Below are positions 8,495 through 19,130 of a stretch of 64,000 nt of DNA, in pieces (the stretch's first letter is position 1; each line of letters opens with the position of its first letter). This stretch comes from Bathynomus jamesi (Eukaryota; Arthropoda; Malacostraca; Isopoda; Cirolanidae): NCBI GenBank assembly GCA_023014485.1, contig JAJOZX010001868.1, forward strand, positions 626,001 through 690,000. Reading direction: 5' to 3'. Both the position numbers and the translations under genes were made by a program. The notes beneath the pieces were generated by a model. The model was given only the letters and a program-made list of their open reading frames with translations. It was not told the DNA's origin and did no database searches.

Positions 8495-10216
8495 TCAAAA
8501 AGAAGTTTGTCTACGAGATTGGCGATTGTATTTCAGTTCACTTTCACGCAAAAGGTTCCAGATATAGTCCCCCATCATACTTTCATTGTACTGTCCCTTG
8601 TAGCGTTCCTCGAAAGAGCTGACATCCTGGTGAAATCTTTCACCTTGTTCTTCTGAGTAGTCTCCCATGTTTTCTTTGAACTCATCAAGGTGGGCGTGTA
8701 GTACGTGCAGTTTCAGCGACATCCGGCAGCCCATGCTCCGGTACATGTCCACAAGTTCGTCAACGATTTCCCTGTAGTTCTCTGCCTTGTGGTTTCCGAG
8801 GAAACCTTTGACTAGAGAAACGAAGCTTGTCCAAGCTGCCCGCTCAACCTCAGACAGCTTCTCAGGAAAGCTGTCGGAGTCAATAAGTCGCTTCACCTGA
8901 GGGCCCACAAATACTCCTGCTTTGATCTTCGCCTCCGACAACTTCGGGAACAGCTCCTGGATGTGCTTCAAGGCCTCACCCTCTGGATCCAGCTGTTTAA
9001 CAAACTGCTTAATGATGCCCAATTTGATGTGCAGGGGTGGCATCAGCACTTTCGTTGGCTCCACCAGCGGCTCTTGCTTCACGTTATGGGCCCCAACTTC
9101 ATAGCCGGTCCTGAGGGGCCAGTTCCTCTTCTCGTAGTGAAGGGCTGTATTTCGGCTATCCCAGAGCACAGATAGCAAGGGAACTTGGTGAAGCCTCCCT
9201 GAAGCCCCATCAAGAAGGCCACCATCTTGAAATCGCCAATGACCTCCCAGCTGAATTGGTCGTACTTCAGTGCACTCAGCAGGATTTTGACGTTCTGGTA
9301 CTCTTCTTTCATGTGCACTGAATGAACCAGAGGAATCGAGGGCCACTGATTTGTGTTGTGCAGTAAAACAGCCTTGAGGCTTTTAGATGAACTGTCGATG
9401 AAGAGCCGCCAGTCAGAGGTGTTGCAGGGAATGCCCACAGCGTCAAAGAGTCCTCTGATGTCATGGCAGTAGCACAACCCATCTTTAAGAGTGAAGAACA
9501 CTGAAAAGCCGGGATGCCGCTTCCTCTGGGAAGTAATTCGAACGCTGTCGTCCAGTAAGTCCCACTGCTTCAGTCTGGAAATGAGCAGCTCGGCGTTGGA
9601 CTTTGTCAAGGCCATTTCCCTGATGAGGTCGTTGATGTCCTCTTGGTTGGGGTAGTAGGGGCACCTTTCACCGGCCACCCGGCGTCGACGGCGCGCAGCA
9701 GATGACGCACCTTGCTCCTCCTCGGAATCATCATAGCTTGCTTCTTCTGCTGGACAAGATTGATCTCTCAAGGGAGGCTGTGGCACAGGTAGGTCCGTCG
9801 CGTTATGGGGAACAGGTGCAATAGATGACGGAATGTCAGGGTACTCAATGGGAGGTGCATTCTTCCCCTTTCTTCGTTTTGTTGGGTCCACCATACAGAA
9901 ATAGCAGTCCGTGAGATGGTCTGAGGGCTCACGCCAGACACGGGGGATAGCGAAACGCATTGCCCTTCTCTCCTCTAAACCAACCTTCAAGAGTGCGGCG
10001 GCAGTAGTCACAGATGACATGTGGTGCCCAGCGTTTGTCTTGGTCACCGACTGGCATTCCGAAGTAGGCATGATAGGCTTCCTTTGCACGGGTGCAACTG
10101 TCCAAGCAGTGTTTTTTAGCCGTCTTTGCGAAGAACTCGCCGCACACGTAGCAGAAGGAATCCGCTGGGTATTTGCAACCACGAGCAGCCATAACAGTAA
10201 CTTCGTCACACGTCAC
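8495..10216 (-). pseudogene. Intronless copy of an unnamed arthropod repeat family (FIDSS family)
   Basis: Probably starts at the ATG at 10192 (MAARGCKYPADSFCYVCGEF) and runs about 565 codons. Order of features: Cys-rich N-terminus (CYVCG, CDYC, DCYFC), YFGMPVGDQDK, acidic/Arg linker, CHDIRGLFDAVG, WRLFIDSSSKSLKAVLL, FLMGLQGGFTKFPCYLC, LPPLHIKLG-like block, and SEEQGERFHQDVSSFEERY near the end. Two frameshifts break it, near 9955-9965 and near 9160-9175. A second copy at 26249-28522 has introns at two places where this copy is continuous. A splice-acceptor-like TTTTTCAG on the minus strand precedes the exon (boundary 10220/10221). I cannot name the family; its behaviour is that of a transposase. 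Confidence 0.7.
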
Positions 10217-10251
10217 ACGTCTGAAAAAGTAAAAATAATGGATTAATTTAA

Positions 10252-10868
10252 CCCTATATGGACATAATTCTTATTTTTGTCTTAAATTTTTTTTTACCTA
10301 TATTAAACATTCATTTAGAGTACTTTGAACATAAATATGTGATTTTTAATGTAATATATATATATATAAAAATATATATAAATAATATATATATATAATA
10401 TATATAATAATATATATAATATATATATAATGTAATATATATAATACAAATTGGACAACCTTATACCACGTGGCAAAGAAGGCATGGATGTCAGAGCCAT
10501 CAATATTGTTACGTTTCAATAAAATATTCTAGTGCTCAGTTTATCAGAATTGTTTTATATTACTTCAGCCACTCTAACAACATATATTGAGCAATAAAAA
10601 ATTATTCAACTTACCTTTAATCAAATAAAGTGATAAAAAATAAAAAACGAACTGCGTAACCATACACTTTTACTTCTACTGACGCACTAACTTATTTTTT
10701 TCATTAAAGCTCGGTTTTCTGCAGTAGGAGTTGCCAATTCGTGATATAAACTCCTTGAACCGTTACAAATTTGACGATATCGTCATTTAAGTTAAAATGT
10801 ACTTGTTTCGGTAAATATATAGTAAATTTTGAAGCGTTTACAGATCTGTCGCAGATGTCCATATAGGG
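10252..10868. mobile_element. piggyBac-type MITE
   Basis: Flanked by TTAA at 10248-10251 and 10869-10872, with inverted ends CCCTATATGGACAT and ATGTCCATATAGGG. TTAA duplication plus CCC terminus is the piggyBac signature. At 617 bp it has no transposase frame; most of the left half is a (TA)n-rich tract (10352-10450). It sits just upstream of the FIDSS-family coding copy, in what looks like its 5' intron. Confidence 0.85.
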
Positions 10869-10897
10869 TTAAAAAATAATAATATTCTTATTTCAAC

Positions 10898-11032
10898 AAA
10901 ATCGATGTACTGACAACAAACCCGAAGTTTAAAATCACTGACAGCTTTTTTCCAGTGATTTGAAGCATAATGAATCAGAAAATAAAGGTTATTGCCCAGA
11001 AACAAAGAAAATTTTTTTTTTTGTTACACGGT
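10898..11032 (-). repeat. Right inverted flank of the FIDSS-family copy
   Basis: Reverse-complement partner of 8058-8182 (shared ACCGTGTAACA, ATTTTCTGATT, ACTTCGG, ATCGAT). Positions 11033-11700 beyond it hold no gene I can support. Confidence 0.45.
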
Positions 11033-11707
11033 TATAAGTGTTTCCATGAGTTAGAATGCTTGCGGCGGCCATTTTGAATATTTAATTTTATAGCACGAAA
11101 TAAGCATTGAAGACTTTGGCTGACACAAAAATTGGAAAGAGCACACTTAAGTCCTTTAGAAAAAGCTTTCTGCCCACTTCTACCTCGAAATGCCGACCTC
11201 TTCTTATTGAAGCCCATATTCTAAAATTTGGCTCAGTATATAAGGAGATATTTCATATATGGTTTGGTAATGATTGGAAAATGTTCCATATCTCCAAAAC
11301 TGATTTAGTAATTTTTAAATATTTTACATTTACTCCGTTTTTAGTAATCCCAACATCTATGGAAAATTTGATGACAATCCAAGTCTTATTAAGACGTTCC
11401 ACAGTGGGCTGAAATCACCATCCTAGGTGGTCAAGATCACTGGTTTCCAAAATTCCAGTGTTCGTTTTTAAGTTTGTGCATGCTTATTATCAATAATTAT
11501 GCTTTCTTTATGTTTTAACACATTGTGTATTTTATGCATATGTCCATGAAGTTGTGTAAAGTTGTGTGTACAAATATGCACATAAAATTGAATTCATAAG
11601 TGTATTTGTGTTATCATTTTGATTAGGATTAGCCAATACTGTAATGTTTTTTTATTTTCCATGCTGTTGTACAATTATCAGCAAGTAAACAACTTATTAA
11701 AATGTAT

Positions 11708-11744
11708 GGCGGACCTCAATTTTAGGGCCCCATCCATTGCATTA
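11708..11744 (+). repeat. Inverted repeat outside the piggyBac, left arm
   Basis: TCAATTTTAGGGCCCCATCC with its flanks is the inverted partner of 14791-14831. The pair surrounds the piggyBac element and suggests an older element, with TIRs of about 37 bp, whose interior received the piggyBac. Confidence 0.5.
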
Positions 11745-11775
11745 AGAAAAATAAATGTAACTATATTTAAAAACA

Positions 11776-11801
11776 TTATATATATAATATATATATATAT
11801 A

Positions 11802-11845
<44 letters not shown>
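11776..11845. repeat. (TA)n microsatellite
   Basis: Imperfect TA/ATA repeats of about 70 bases immediately before a palindrome. Confidence 0.85.
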
Positions 11846-11925
11846 TGACGATTGGTTAGGTTAAGTCGTAACATTTTCGTTAGTTTTAACAAAAATATTA
11901 CAACTAAACCTAACCTAACCAAACA
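11846..11925. repeat. Palindrome related to 2340-2483
   Basis: GATTGGTTAGGTTAAGTCGT is followed by its diverged inverse (ACAACTAAACCTAACCTAACC). It shares the inner part of the palindrome at 2340-2483 (TTGACGATTG.TTAGGTTAAG, TTTTCGTTAG). A further short inverted pair, CAAAATGTAAAA/TTTTACATTTTG, follows up to 12000. Confidence 0.65.
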
Positions 11926-12023
11926 AAATGTAAAACTAACCCAACCTAATGAAAATATCAAGACTAAACCTAACGTAATTGAAATAAATTTTACATTTTG
12001 TATGATTTTTATTTTCTTATTAA

Positions 12024-12510
12024 CCCATTAACGGCCAATGTCCCATTTTTGGGACACCACTTTTTAGGTGGATAGAATCATTACAGGAATGATTGATTAA
12101 TTTTTTTTCTTTTCAGAATGTAATTCACAATCATATCAAAGTATCCCATAAAAATAATCATATATGGTTGACAGTTTTTATCACCAGGTGGCGCCAAAGT
12201 TGTGCGATTTTTGGTGAGAAGACACGTTAACACGTGAATGCCCTCAATTCCTCACTGTCTGCATAGGAGGAAGGTCGGTTGTGTTAGTAGTGTGTATTGG
12301 TAATAAGAGAACACGAGGAAAGCATCAACTGATTTGTAAAATATAAAATGTAAGTATTGTGTTGTTTATAATTTTGTGTCCCATTTTTGGGACATTGGCC
12401 AGATATTAGCAATTTGATCTAAATGTAGTTCATTTTCTTTGCATCATTTATAATTATTTTATGCAAAATTTACATACTAGGCCTTTTATTAGTAAACTCC
12501 AACATTTATG

Positions 12511-12548
<38 letters not shown>

Positions 12549-14790
12549 TATATATATATATATATTATATATATAGAATCACATTTCAAGATGAAAACTT
12601 GGTATATGATGCTATTATTTCTTTTTCAGAGGCCTACTCTTTAGCATTATGACACGAAGATCTTTATTGACAACTAATGAAGTTGCCAATGCGCTAATGA
12701 ACTTGAGTGATGATGAAGCATCGAATGAAAACGTGGAGGTTGCAATTATTCCTCCAAGTCCAGATGAAATGACAGATGATGAAGCTATCAATGATGAAGA
12801 CCTCCCTGAAGAAAGCATTCTTCAAGATGTTGCAGGTAGGCTGGAGTTGATTGTTCACAACAATGACGGTGGATCAATTGAATCAACTGAGGTTTCAGCA
12901 ACTCAACCTCTTTCAGGTAAGCATAGAAAAAATGACACCAGTTCAATTCCTAAATGGAAAAAATGTTCTCCAAAATATAAAGGTGTAATGAATCTGCCCT
13001 CTCAAAATAGTTATGATCAGAGTATGACATATGCTAAGCAGAAAAATAATCCTAATTTTACTGTCAACATTGAAGAGATGAAAATATTTCTAGGAATTAT
13101 TCTGCTTAGTGGGTACCATAAACTTCCTCAACAAAATATGTACTGGGAGCAATCGCCAGACGCAGGTTTGCCCTTTGTTTACAATGCTATGTCGAGACAA
13201 AGGTTCAAGGAAATAAAAGGTTTCTTCACTTGAATGACAATGCCAACATTGATAAAAATGATAAAATGTATAAGCTGAGACCATATCTAGATGCTCTAAG
13301 AGAAAACTTTCAGAAATTTGGCATTTTTGATTCCCATTTGTCAATCGATGAAATGATAAGGTATTATGGCATGCATTCTGCTAAAATGTTTGAGGGGTAA
13401 GCCAATAAAATTTGGCTACAAGTTTTGGTGTCTTTGTGGCTCCAATGGATACCTATACAACTTTTCCCCGTATCTTGGTAAGGGCAGTGAACCTAGCAGT
13501 GGACCTCTAGGAATAAGGGTTATAAATAACCTAACAGCAGTAATTCCTGAAGCTGAAGCTGCAAATCACGAAATCTTTTTTGATAATTTCTTTACAAGCA
13601 TTGATACCTTGAAAGAACTGGGAGATAGGAGTTTGAAGGCAACTGGCACAATTCGTGAAAATCGTACAAAAAATTTCCACTTATGCCTTCTAAAGTTATG
13701 GAGAAAACAACAGAAAGAGGGTTCATAGACTACAGATTTGATTCTAGCAATGAAATTTTAGTCACAAAATGGCATGACAACACTGCAGTTGCAGTTGCTA
13801 CAAATTACAGTCAGGTTTACCCAACTGGTACTACTACACGCTATTCTCAGAAACTCAAAAAGGAGATAGTAGTGCAAATCCCAAAAGTTATTTCAGAATA
13901 TAACAAAAATCAATGGGAGGGGTAGACCTACTAGATAAACAAGTGTCCCTATATAGGGTCAGAATACGTGGGAAGAAATGGTGGTTCCCACTGTTTACGC
14001 AACTGCTTGACATTGCTATTGTGAACTCTTGGAGGATTTATCAACATGCAAATCCAGATGAGACACTCTCCCTGCTAGACGCAAGAAGGAAAATTGTTTT
14101 GGCTTATGTTTCAAAGCCTTCTCTATCAAGCCGTAAACGTCCTGGCCCACAAAGAAGTAGGCTTTTGGGAGGAAGAGTAAGTGAAGATATCAGGTTTGAT
14201 CAAGGAAATCACCTTGTGATACCAATTCAGACACAACATCGCTGTGCATTATGTGGCAAGAAAACAAAGAGAATTTGCAGTCGTTGTGATGTTCCACTCC
14301 ATGATCTGTGCTTTGCAACTTTCCACACTAAATAATATCGATGAACTACAGTAATTGGCCATGCATATCAAGAAGAAGGGCCTTTTTTTGCGTGAAAAAT
14401 AAATTCTATTCCAAAACGAAATATTTTCCCTTTTTCAATTTATTTCATTATTTTTTCATTATGCAAGTTGGTTTATTATTTTCCATTGTTCATTAGTACG
14501 TCTACATTATGAAAAGAAGTGAAACATGTTTTCATTTTGATATATAGTTTTACATTTTTGTTCTTCATAGAAAAAGACAAATAAACAAATTTGAAACTTT
14601 TAATTTTTCTTACCCTAAAAATTCTATGCGTGACGGCCAATGTCCCAATAATGGGACGCCATTTTTTAGGCCCAAGATAAGTAAAAATTAATTATTCAAT
14701 GGTTGTAACGCTATTCTTAGGTCTTCTGGAGAAAAGATCAGTCATGATATAATTAAAATTCATTACAGAATAATTGTGGCCTTTAATGGG
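12024..14790 (+). mobile_element. piggyBac transposon, full length
   Basis: Bounded by TTAA at 12020-12023 and 14791-14794. The ends are CCCATTAACGGCC and, inverted, CCCATTAAAGGCC. A subterminal motif, ACGGCCAATGTCCC followed by a small GTCCCA..TGGGAC palindrome, occurs at 12031-12055 and again in direct orientation at 14633-14658. Length 2767 bp with one transposase gene. A 5' UTR intron is likely: donor GTAAGT at 12350 and acceptor TTTTTCAG ending 12629, with a (TA)n tract inside it. Confidence 0.92.
12649..14335 (+). pseudogene. piggyBac transposase, four frameshifts
   Basis: About 560 codons from ATG at 12649. An acidic N-terminus precedes the DDD catalytic core: SIDEMIRYYG (Asp near 13347), FFDNFFTS (Asp near 13582) and GGVDLLDK (Asp near 13925). 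The C-terminal Cys-rich domain (CALCGKKTKRICSRC...LHDLC) is intact at about 14240-14330. The frame breaks near 13205, 13390, 13675 and 13912, mostly beside A or G runs. All catalytic aspartates and both TIRs survive, so the copy is young, or the shifts are assembly errors. The enzyme cuts and pastes at TTAA. Confidence 0.88.
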
Positions 14791-14831
14791 TTAATGCAAT
14801 AGATGGGGGGGCCCTAAAATTGATGTCTGCA
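14791..14831 (-). repeat. Inverted repeat outside the piggyBac, right arm
   Basis: TTAATGCAATAGATGGGGGG and the following GCCCTAAAATTGATG are the inverse of 11708-14744-side arm at 11708-11744. Positions 14832-15161 hold no gene I can support. Confidence 0.5.
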
Positions 14832-15161
14832 GTCTGCCAAATATATTCCTTAACTAATGTTTTCATTTGGCTATTTAGTCAAAGGTAGGGAACCAATTAA
14901 AATTGAGGGGTTGGATAATCTTAAGGAAAGGTCCCGGTTCTTAATACGTAGTACAGAGATTTAACATATTAATAATATGAAAGATTATATTTTTCTCAAT
15001 AAAATGCACTCCCGCGTTTTTATTTTTATTAAGGATAAGTAATTTTAATTGACGTTTTTAAAGTGGACGGCATTTCTTGCGCCTGGCAGCGTTGTGTGCA
15101 AATTAGATAAGTGTTGACCTTAAGGATAATCTTGGCTTGAAAAGTTATTTGCGAGTTAGCT

Positions 15162-15345
15162 ATGGATTGTGAACGTTGTAACTACACTGGTTTAAAGCTG
15201 TTTTCCGAATTTAATTCCGATTTCAAAAAATTGATAGCCTTTCTGGTTCAGCATAAACTACTTTTAATTAAGAGAAAGAAAGTGCCCAAAGTGTAACAAG
15301 ATCTGTAAAATAGATTTCAATAGAAAAGCCTTTAGTTTTGGTTAG
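15162..15345 (+). pseudogene. Merlin-like (ISXO2/IS1016-type) N-terminal fragment
   Basis: Starts MDCERCNYTGLKLFSEFN and, after a one-base shift, continues RERKCPKCNKICKIDFNRKA to a stop at 15343. The layout (CxxC, about 30 residues, CPKCN..C) matches three other fragments in this window that resemble the zinc-binding N-terminus of IS1595/ISXO2-type transposases. No DDE part is seen. Confidence 0.4.
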
Positions 15346-15512
15346 GTTATATTTGTTGAGGGGGTTGGGGAAAGTCATAAACGAGTGATTTGCGACTGAA
15401 ACGGATGTCAAATTCGAATAAATCACATAGAAATACATCGGGAAAACGTTTTATATCCAAAAAACTTCCCGGGACGCTTCCTTAAGATTAACGAGGGGTT
15501 AAGTGTTTTTAA

Positions 15513-15664
15513 ACTTTGAGGCTAGAAATAAAGCAAATAAAATGTTAGTTATTATTAAGAGGAATGCGAGTTACAAGAGCAAGATAGTCGCCTGTAAATT
15601 ATATAATTTTTATGTTAGGCTTCATTTAGAATACTGTAGTCAAGCTAGGTCCCCTCACCTTAGA
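15513..15664 (+). pseudogene. CR1 RT C-terminal fragment, part 1
   Basis: Homologous to 47941-48116 (EARNKANKMLVIIKRNASYK, YNFYVRLHLEYC), the region just after the RT palm in CR1 ORF2. It is cut at 15664 by hAT-like insertions and resumes at 19747. The element is 5' truncated here. Confidence 0.7.
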
Positions 15665-15807
15665 CAGACATGTCAACTCTCAGATTTTAAGTCTATCCAT
15701 GGTCTCATTCATGGGCGTCGATTGGGACGCAGAGGACATAACCCCCCCCCCCCCACACACACTTTCGTGGATGAATTGCTATAAATGCTAATTATATTAA
15801 TGGTACT

Positions 15808-15915
15808 ATGATAATAAAAAAAACCACACTAATAGACAGAGTTTATTTCCACAACAGTTTCGATGCCCATTGTGGAAATAAACTGTGTATTAGAGTGGGT
15901 TTTTATTATCATATT
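15808..15915. repeat. Hairpin inverted repeat
   Basis: The arms GAGTTTATTTCCACAA and TTGTGGAAATAAACT extend outward through CCACACTAATAGACA and GTATTAGAGTGGG to ATGATAATAAAA/TTTTATTATCAT, about 45 bases per arm with a 13-base loop. Confidence 0.8.
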
Positions 15916-16158
15916 GTGACTTTCACGTAGAAAAAGTGAATTTTTTTTGCATTTATTAATGGCACCTAATAAGACATTATATGTTGTATTATATGCATAT
16001 GCAAATGTAATAGCAATATTATAAATTATTGTCATGAACAATATGTTAAATAAATGGTTTCGTTATGTATCATTTTCAATATGAAAGTGTGATCAAAGTG
16101 CAGTTTATTTGGTTTATATTTCATGAACATACTATTTTGTTATCAGTATATATACATT

Positions 16159-17460
16159 GACCTCTGGGTTATTATGTGTTTTATCACACTGTCATTTTAC
16201 ACACCAAAATACATTTTTCTAGTAGTATTTGATGTGATTTGTTCAAATATGACTTCCGTTTGTTTCCGTCGGAAATGAGATCCAACAAAGTTATAGTACT
16301 TTGAAGTTTGGCTCATTTTCAAGGGAAATGGAAGTCAAAATCTAGGTAATTATGTATTTTATCCCACTCAGTCATTTTACACACCAAAATACATTTTTCT
16401 AGTAGTATTTGATGTGATTTGTTCAAAATATGACCTCCATTTCCGTCGGAAATGAGATCCAACAAAGTTATAGTACTTTGAAGTTTGGCTCATTTTCAAG
16501 GGAAATGGAAGTCAAATCTAAGCAAAACACATCAAATATTACTAGGAAAATGTATTTTGGTATTAATTAACCTAAACCTAACCTAACCGTGGCTAAACGA
16601 GCCTAACCCTGGCTAAACGGCCTAACCCTGGCTAAACGAGCTCTCGTCTGTATCCACCACCTAATCCATAATAAGGTAATACTTTAGCTCGTTTAGCCAG
16701 GGTTAGGATCGTTTTAGCCAGGGTTAGGCTCGTTTATGCCAGGTTAGGCTCGTTTAGAGCCAGGGTTAGCTCGTTTAGCCATGGTTAGGTTAGGTAAGGT
16801 TAGGTTAGGTTAATTAATACCAAAATACATTTTTCTAGTAATATTTGATGTGTTTTGCTTAGATTTTGACTTCCATTTCCCTTGAAAATGAGCCAAACTT
16901 CAAAGTACTATAACTTTGTTGGATCTCATTTCCGACGGAAATGGAGGTCATATTTGAACAAATCACATCAAATACTACTAGAAAAATGTATTTTGGTGTG
17001 TAAAATGACTGAGTGTGATAAAATATATAATAACCAAAATCTAAGCAAAACACATCAAATATTACTAGAAAAATGTATTTTGGTATTAATTAACCTAACC
17101 TAACCTTACCTTACCTAACCTAACCGTGGCTAAACGAGCCTAGAGTATTACCTTATTATGGATTAGGTGGTGGATACAGACGAGGGATCGTTTAGCCAGG
17201 GTTAGGCTCGTTTAGCCAGGGTTAGGTTAGGTTAATACCAAAATACATTTTTCTAGTAATATTTGATGTGTTTTGCTTAGATTTTGACTTCCATTTCCCT
17301 TGAAAATGAGCCAAACTTCAAAGTACTATAACTTTGTTGGATCTCATTTCCGACGGAAATGGAGGTCATATTTGAATAAATCATATCAAATACTACTAGA
17401 AAAATGTATTTTGGTGTGTAAAATGACTGTGTGTGATAAAACACATAATTACTGACCTCT
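16159..17460. repeat. Cluster of alternating inverted repeat units
   Basis: A unit of about 190-215 bases (ACACCAAAATACATTTTTCT, CCGTCGGAAATGAGATCC, AAGTTTGGCTCATTTTCAAG) occurs forward near 16159 and 16347 and inverted near 16820 and 17235. Between them lie GGCTAAACGAGCCTAACCCT repeats and their inverse, centred near 16670 and 17150. The whole forms two overlapping palindromes. No coding frame is supported. Confidence 0.8.
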
Positions 17461-17945
17461 GTTATCTACAGGTAATAAAAGCTTTATTTTGGTTAAACAT
17501 GTGTGTGATATTATGTTACATAAAAGGTTAAATGGGTTAATATTCGTTTTTTGACCCAGTCATACCCAGCTATAACAGCAATAGGTAATTATTCGTTTTT
17601 TGACCCAGTCTCTTTTTATAATGAGAGCAAATGTTTCTGGTCAATTTGGAGGTGCTCTGCACAAATATGCCATGGATCCATTTCCTGTGCAAATGCGTAG
17701 TTTTTGAGATATTGTCATCTCGAAAACTACGCATTTGCACAGGAAACGGATGGCAGATTTGTGCAAAACACCTCAAAATCGACCAGAAAAGTTTGCATTC
17801 GTGCTAAACACAACTTAACCTAACTTAGCCTAACCATCTAACCTAACCAGTCACCTTATTTTGGAGGATATAGTTCTGCAATTGCAGTAAGGAAGTGATG
17901 CAGAACTGTAGAATCGTCAGGATGTTCTGCCGGTAATGAGGATGT

Positions 17946-18170
17946 CTATTCCCAGCACGTAAAACCCACGATTTCACATCCTTCCATTTTTTTACGGCAC
18001 CTAAACACCTTCGAGTCTTGTCTTAAAATACAGGCAGTATTACATTTAGGGCAAATCACGGATGTCGGAATTATGCTGTGATTGGAAAAAACATCTAAAC
18101 TTTTATCTTCATCGAGGCCAACAAGGCGGATTAGGTCTTCAAAATCAAGTTCACAAGATTCACATGTCAT
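17946..18170 (-). pseudogene. Merlin-like N-terminal fragment (minus arm)
   Basis: Reads MTCESCELDFEDLIRLVGLD, then VICPKCNTACILRQDSKVFR, then diverges and stops. It is the inverse-arm twin of 18706-19102. The CxxC...CPKC layout resembles the zinc-binding N-terminus of ISXO2/Merlin transposases. No catalytic part remains. Confidence 0.5.
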
Positions 18171-18705
18171 ACCAGTAGAACGAAAACCACCACACTGACC
18201 AGAAACAGAAAGAAGTAGCCAAAAAAAAGCCAAGAAAAATCTCCAAAAAAGGTAGCCCAAATAAACAAACCAACCGAAATTTATATACATACATATTAGA
18301 AAGTAGAAGATATTTTTTTTAAAAAAGTACATTTTATACAAATTTGCACAAGATAATATATATATTTTCTTATTCAGCTTTGATTGGTTATTCAATATAT
18401 ATTGCTGTTATAGCTGGGTGTGACTGGGTCAAAAAACAAATATTAACCCAGCAATATATATTGAATAACCAATCAAAACTGAATAAGAAAATATATATAT
18501 TATCTTGTGCAAATTTGTATAAAATGTACTTTTTTAAAAAAAATATTTTCTACTTTCTAATATGTATGTATATAAATTTCGGTTGGTTTGTTTATTTTGG
18601 CTACCTTTTTTGGAGATTTTTCTTGGCTTTTTTTTGGCTACTTTTTCTTGCTTTTGCCTACTTCTTTCTGTTTTTTGTTAGTGTGGTGATTTTTGTTCTA
18701 CTGTT

Positions 18706-19102
18706 ATGACGTGTCAATCTTGTGAACTTTATTTTGAAGACCTAATCCACCTTGTTGGCCTCGATGAAGATAAAAGTTTAGATGTTTTTTCCAACCAATC
18801 ATGGCATAATTCCGACATCCGTGATTTGCCCTAAATGTAATACTGCCTGTATTTTAAGACAAGACTTGAAGGTGTTTAGGTGCCGTAAAAAAAATCCAAA
18901 AAATAAGCATGAGTGTGGATTTACTATTTCTATCTTTAAGGGCACATGGCTGGAACATTGCAACTTCTCGGTGAATAAAAACCTCCGGTTCATAAATATT
19001 TATTTGCAAAAATATTTTTCACAATGTTATGCCGAGAAAGTTATAAAACTAGGCAGAGAGTCCATTGTTAACTGGAAATCTTTTTGGGTGGTTACTGGTT
19101 AG
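18706..19102 (+). pseudogene. Merlin-like N-terminal fragment (plus arm)
   Basis: ATG at 18706 gives MTCQSCELYFEDLIHLVGLD; a one-base shift near 18795 leads into SVICPKCNTACILRQDLKVF, CRKKNPKNKHECGFTISIFK, then VIKLGRESIVNWKSFW. The CPKC...CRKK...GT-W order followed by an HTH-like 'IVNW' block resembles the N-terminal half of ISXO2/IS1016 (Merlin) transposases. The DDE domain is absent; the sequence runs into (TTAGG)6. Confidence 0.55.
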
Positions 19103-19130
19103 GTTAGGTTAGGTTAGGTTAGGTTAGGTT
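19099..19130. repeat. (TTAGG)6 tract
   Basis: Six perfect TTAGG units, identical to the common arthropod telomere repeat. It lies at a repeat-arm boundary, so it is interstitial here. Degenerate TTAGG runs occur across the window. Confidence 0.8.

Noticed and set aside
16159..17460. CRISPR-like alternation of repeats and spacers
   Set aside because: Units are long, inverted and diverged, and the genome is eukaryotic.
18344..18709. 121-codon plus-strand hydrophobic frame across the palindrome centre
   Set aside because: AT-rich palindrome DNA giving Phe/Leu/Tyr runs; the same sequence is open in both orientations because of the inverted repeat.
19099..19130. Possible telomere or chromosome end
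   Set aside because: Only six units, inside a repeat arm with elements on both sides.
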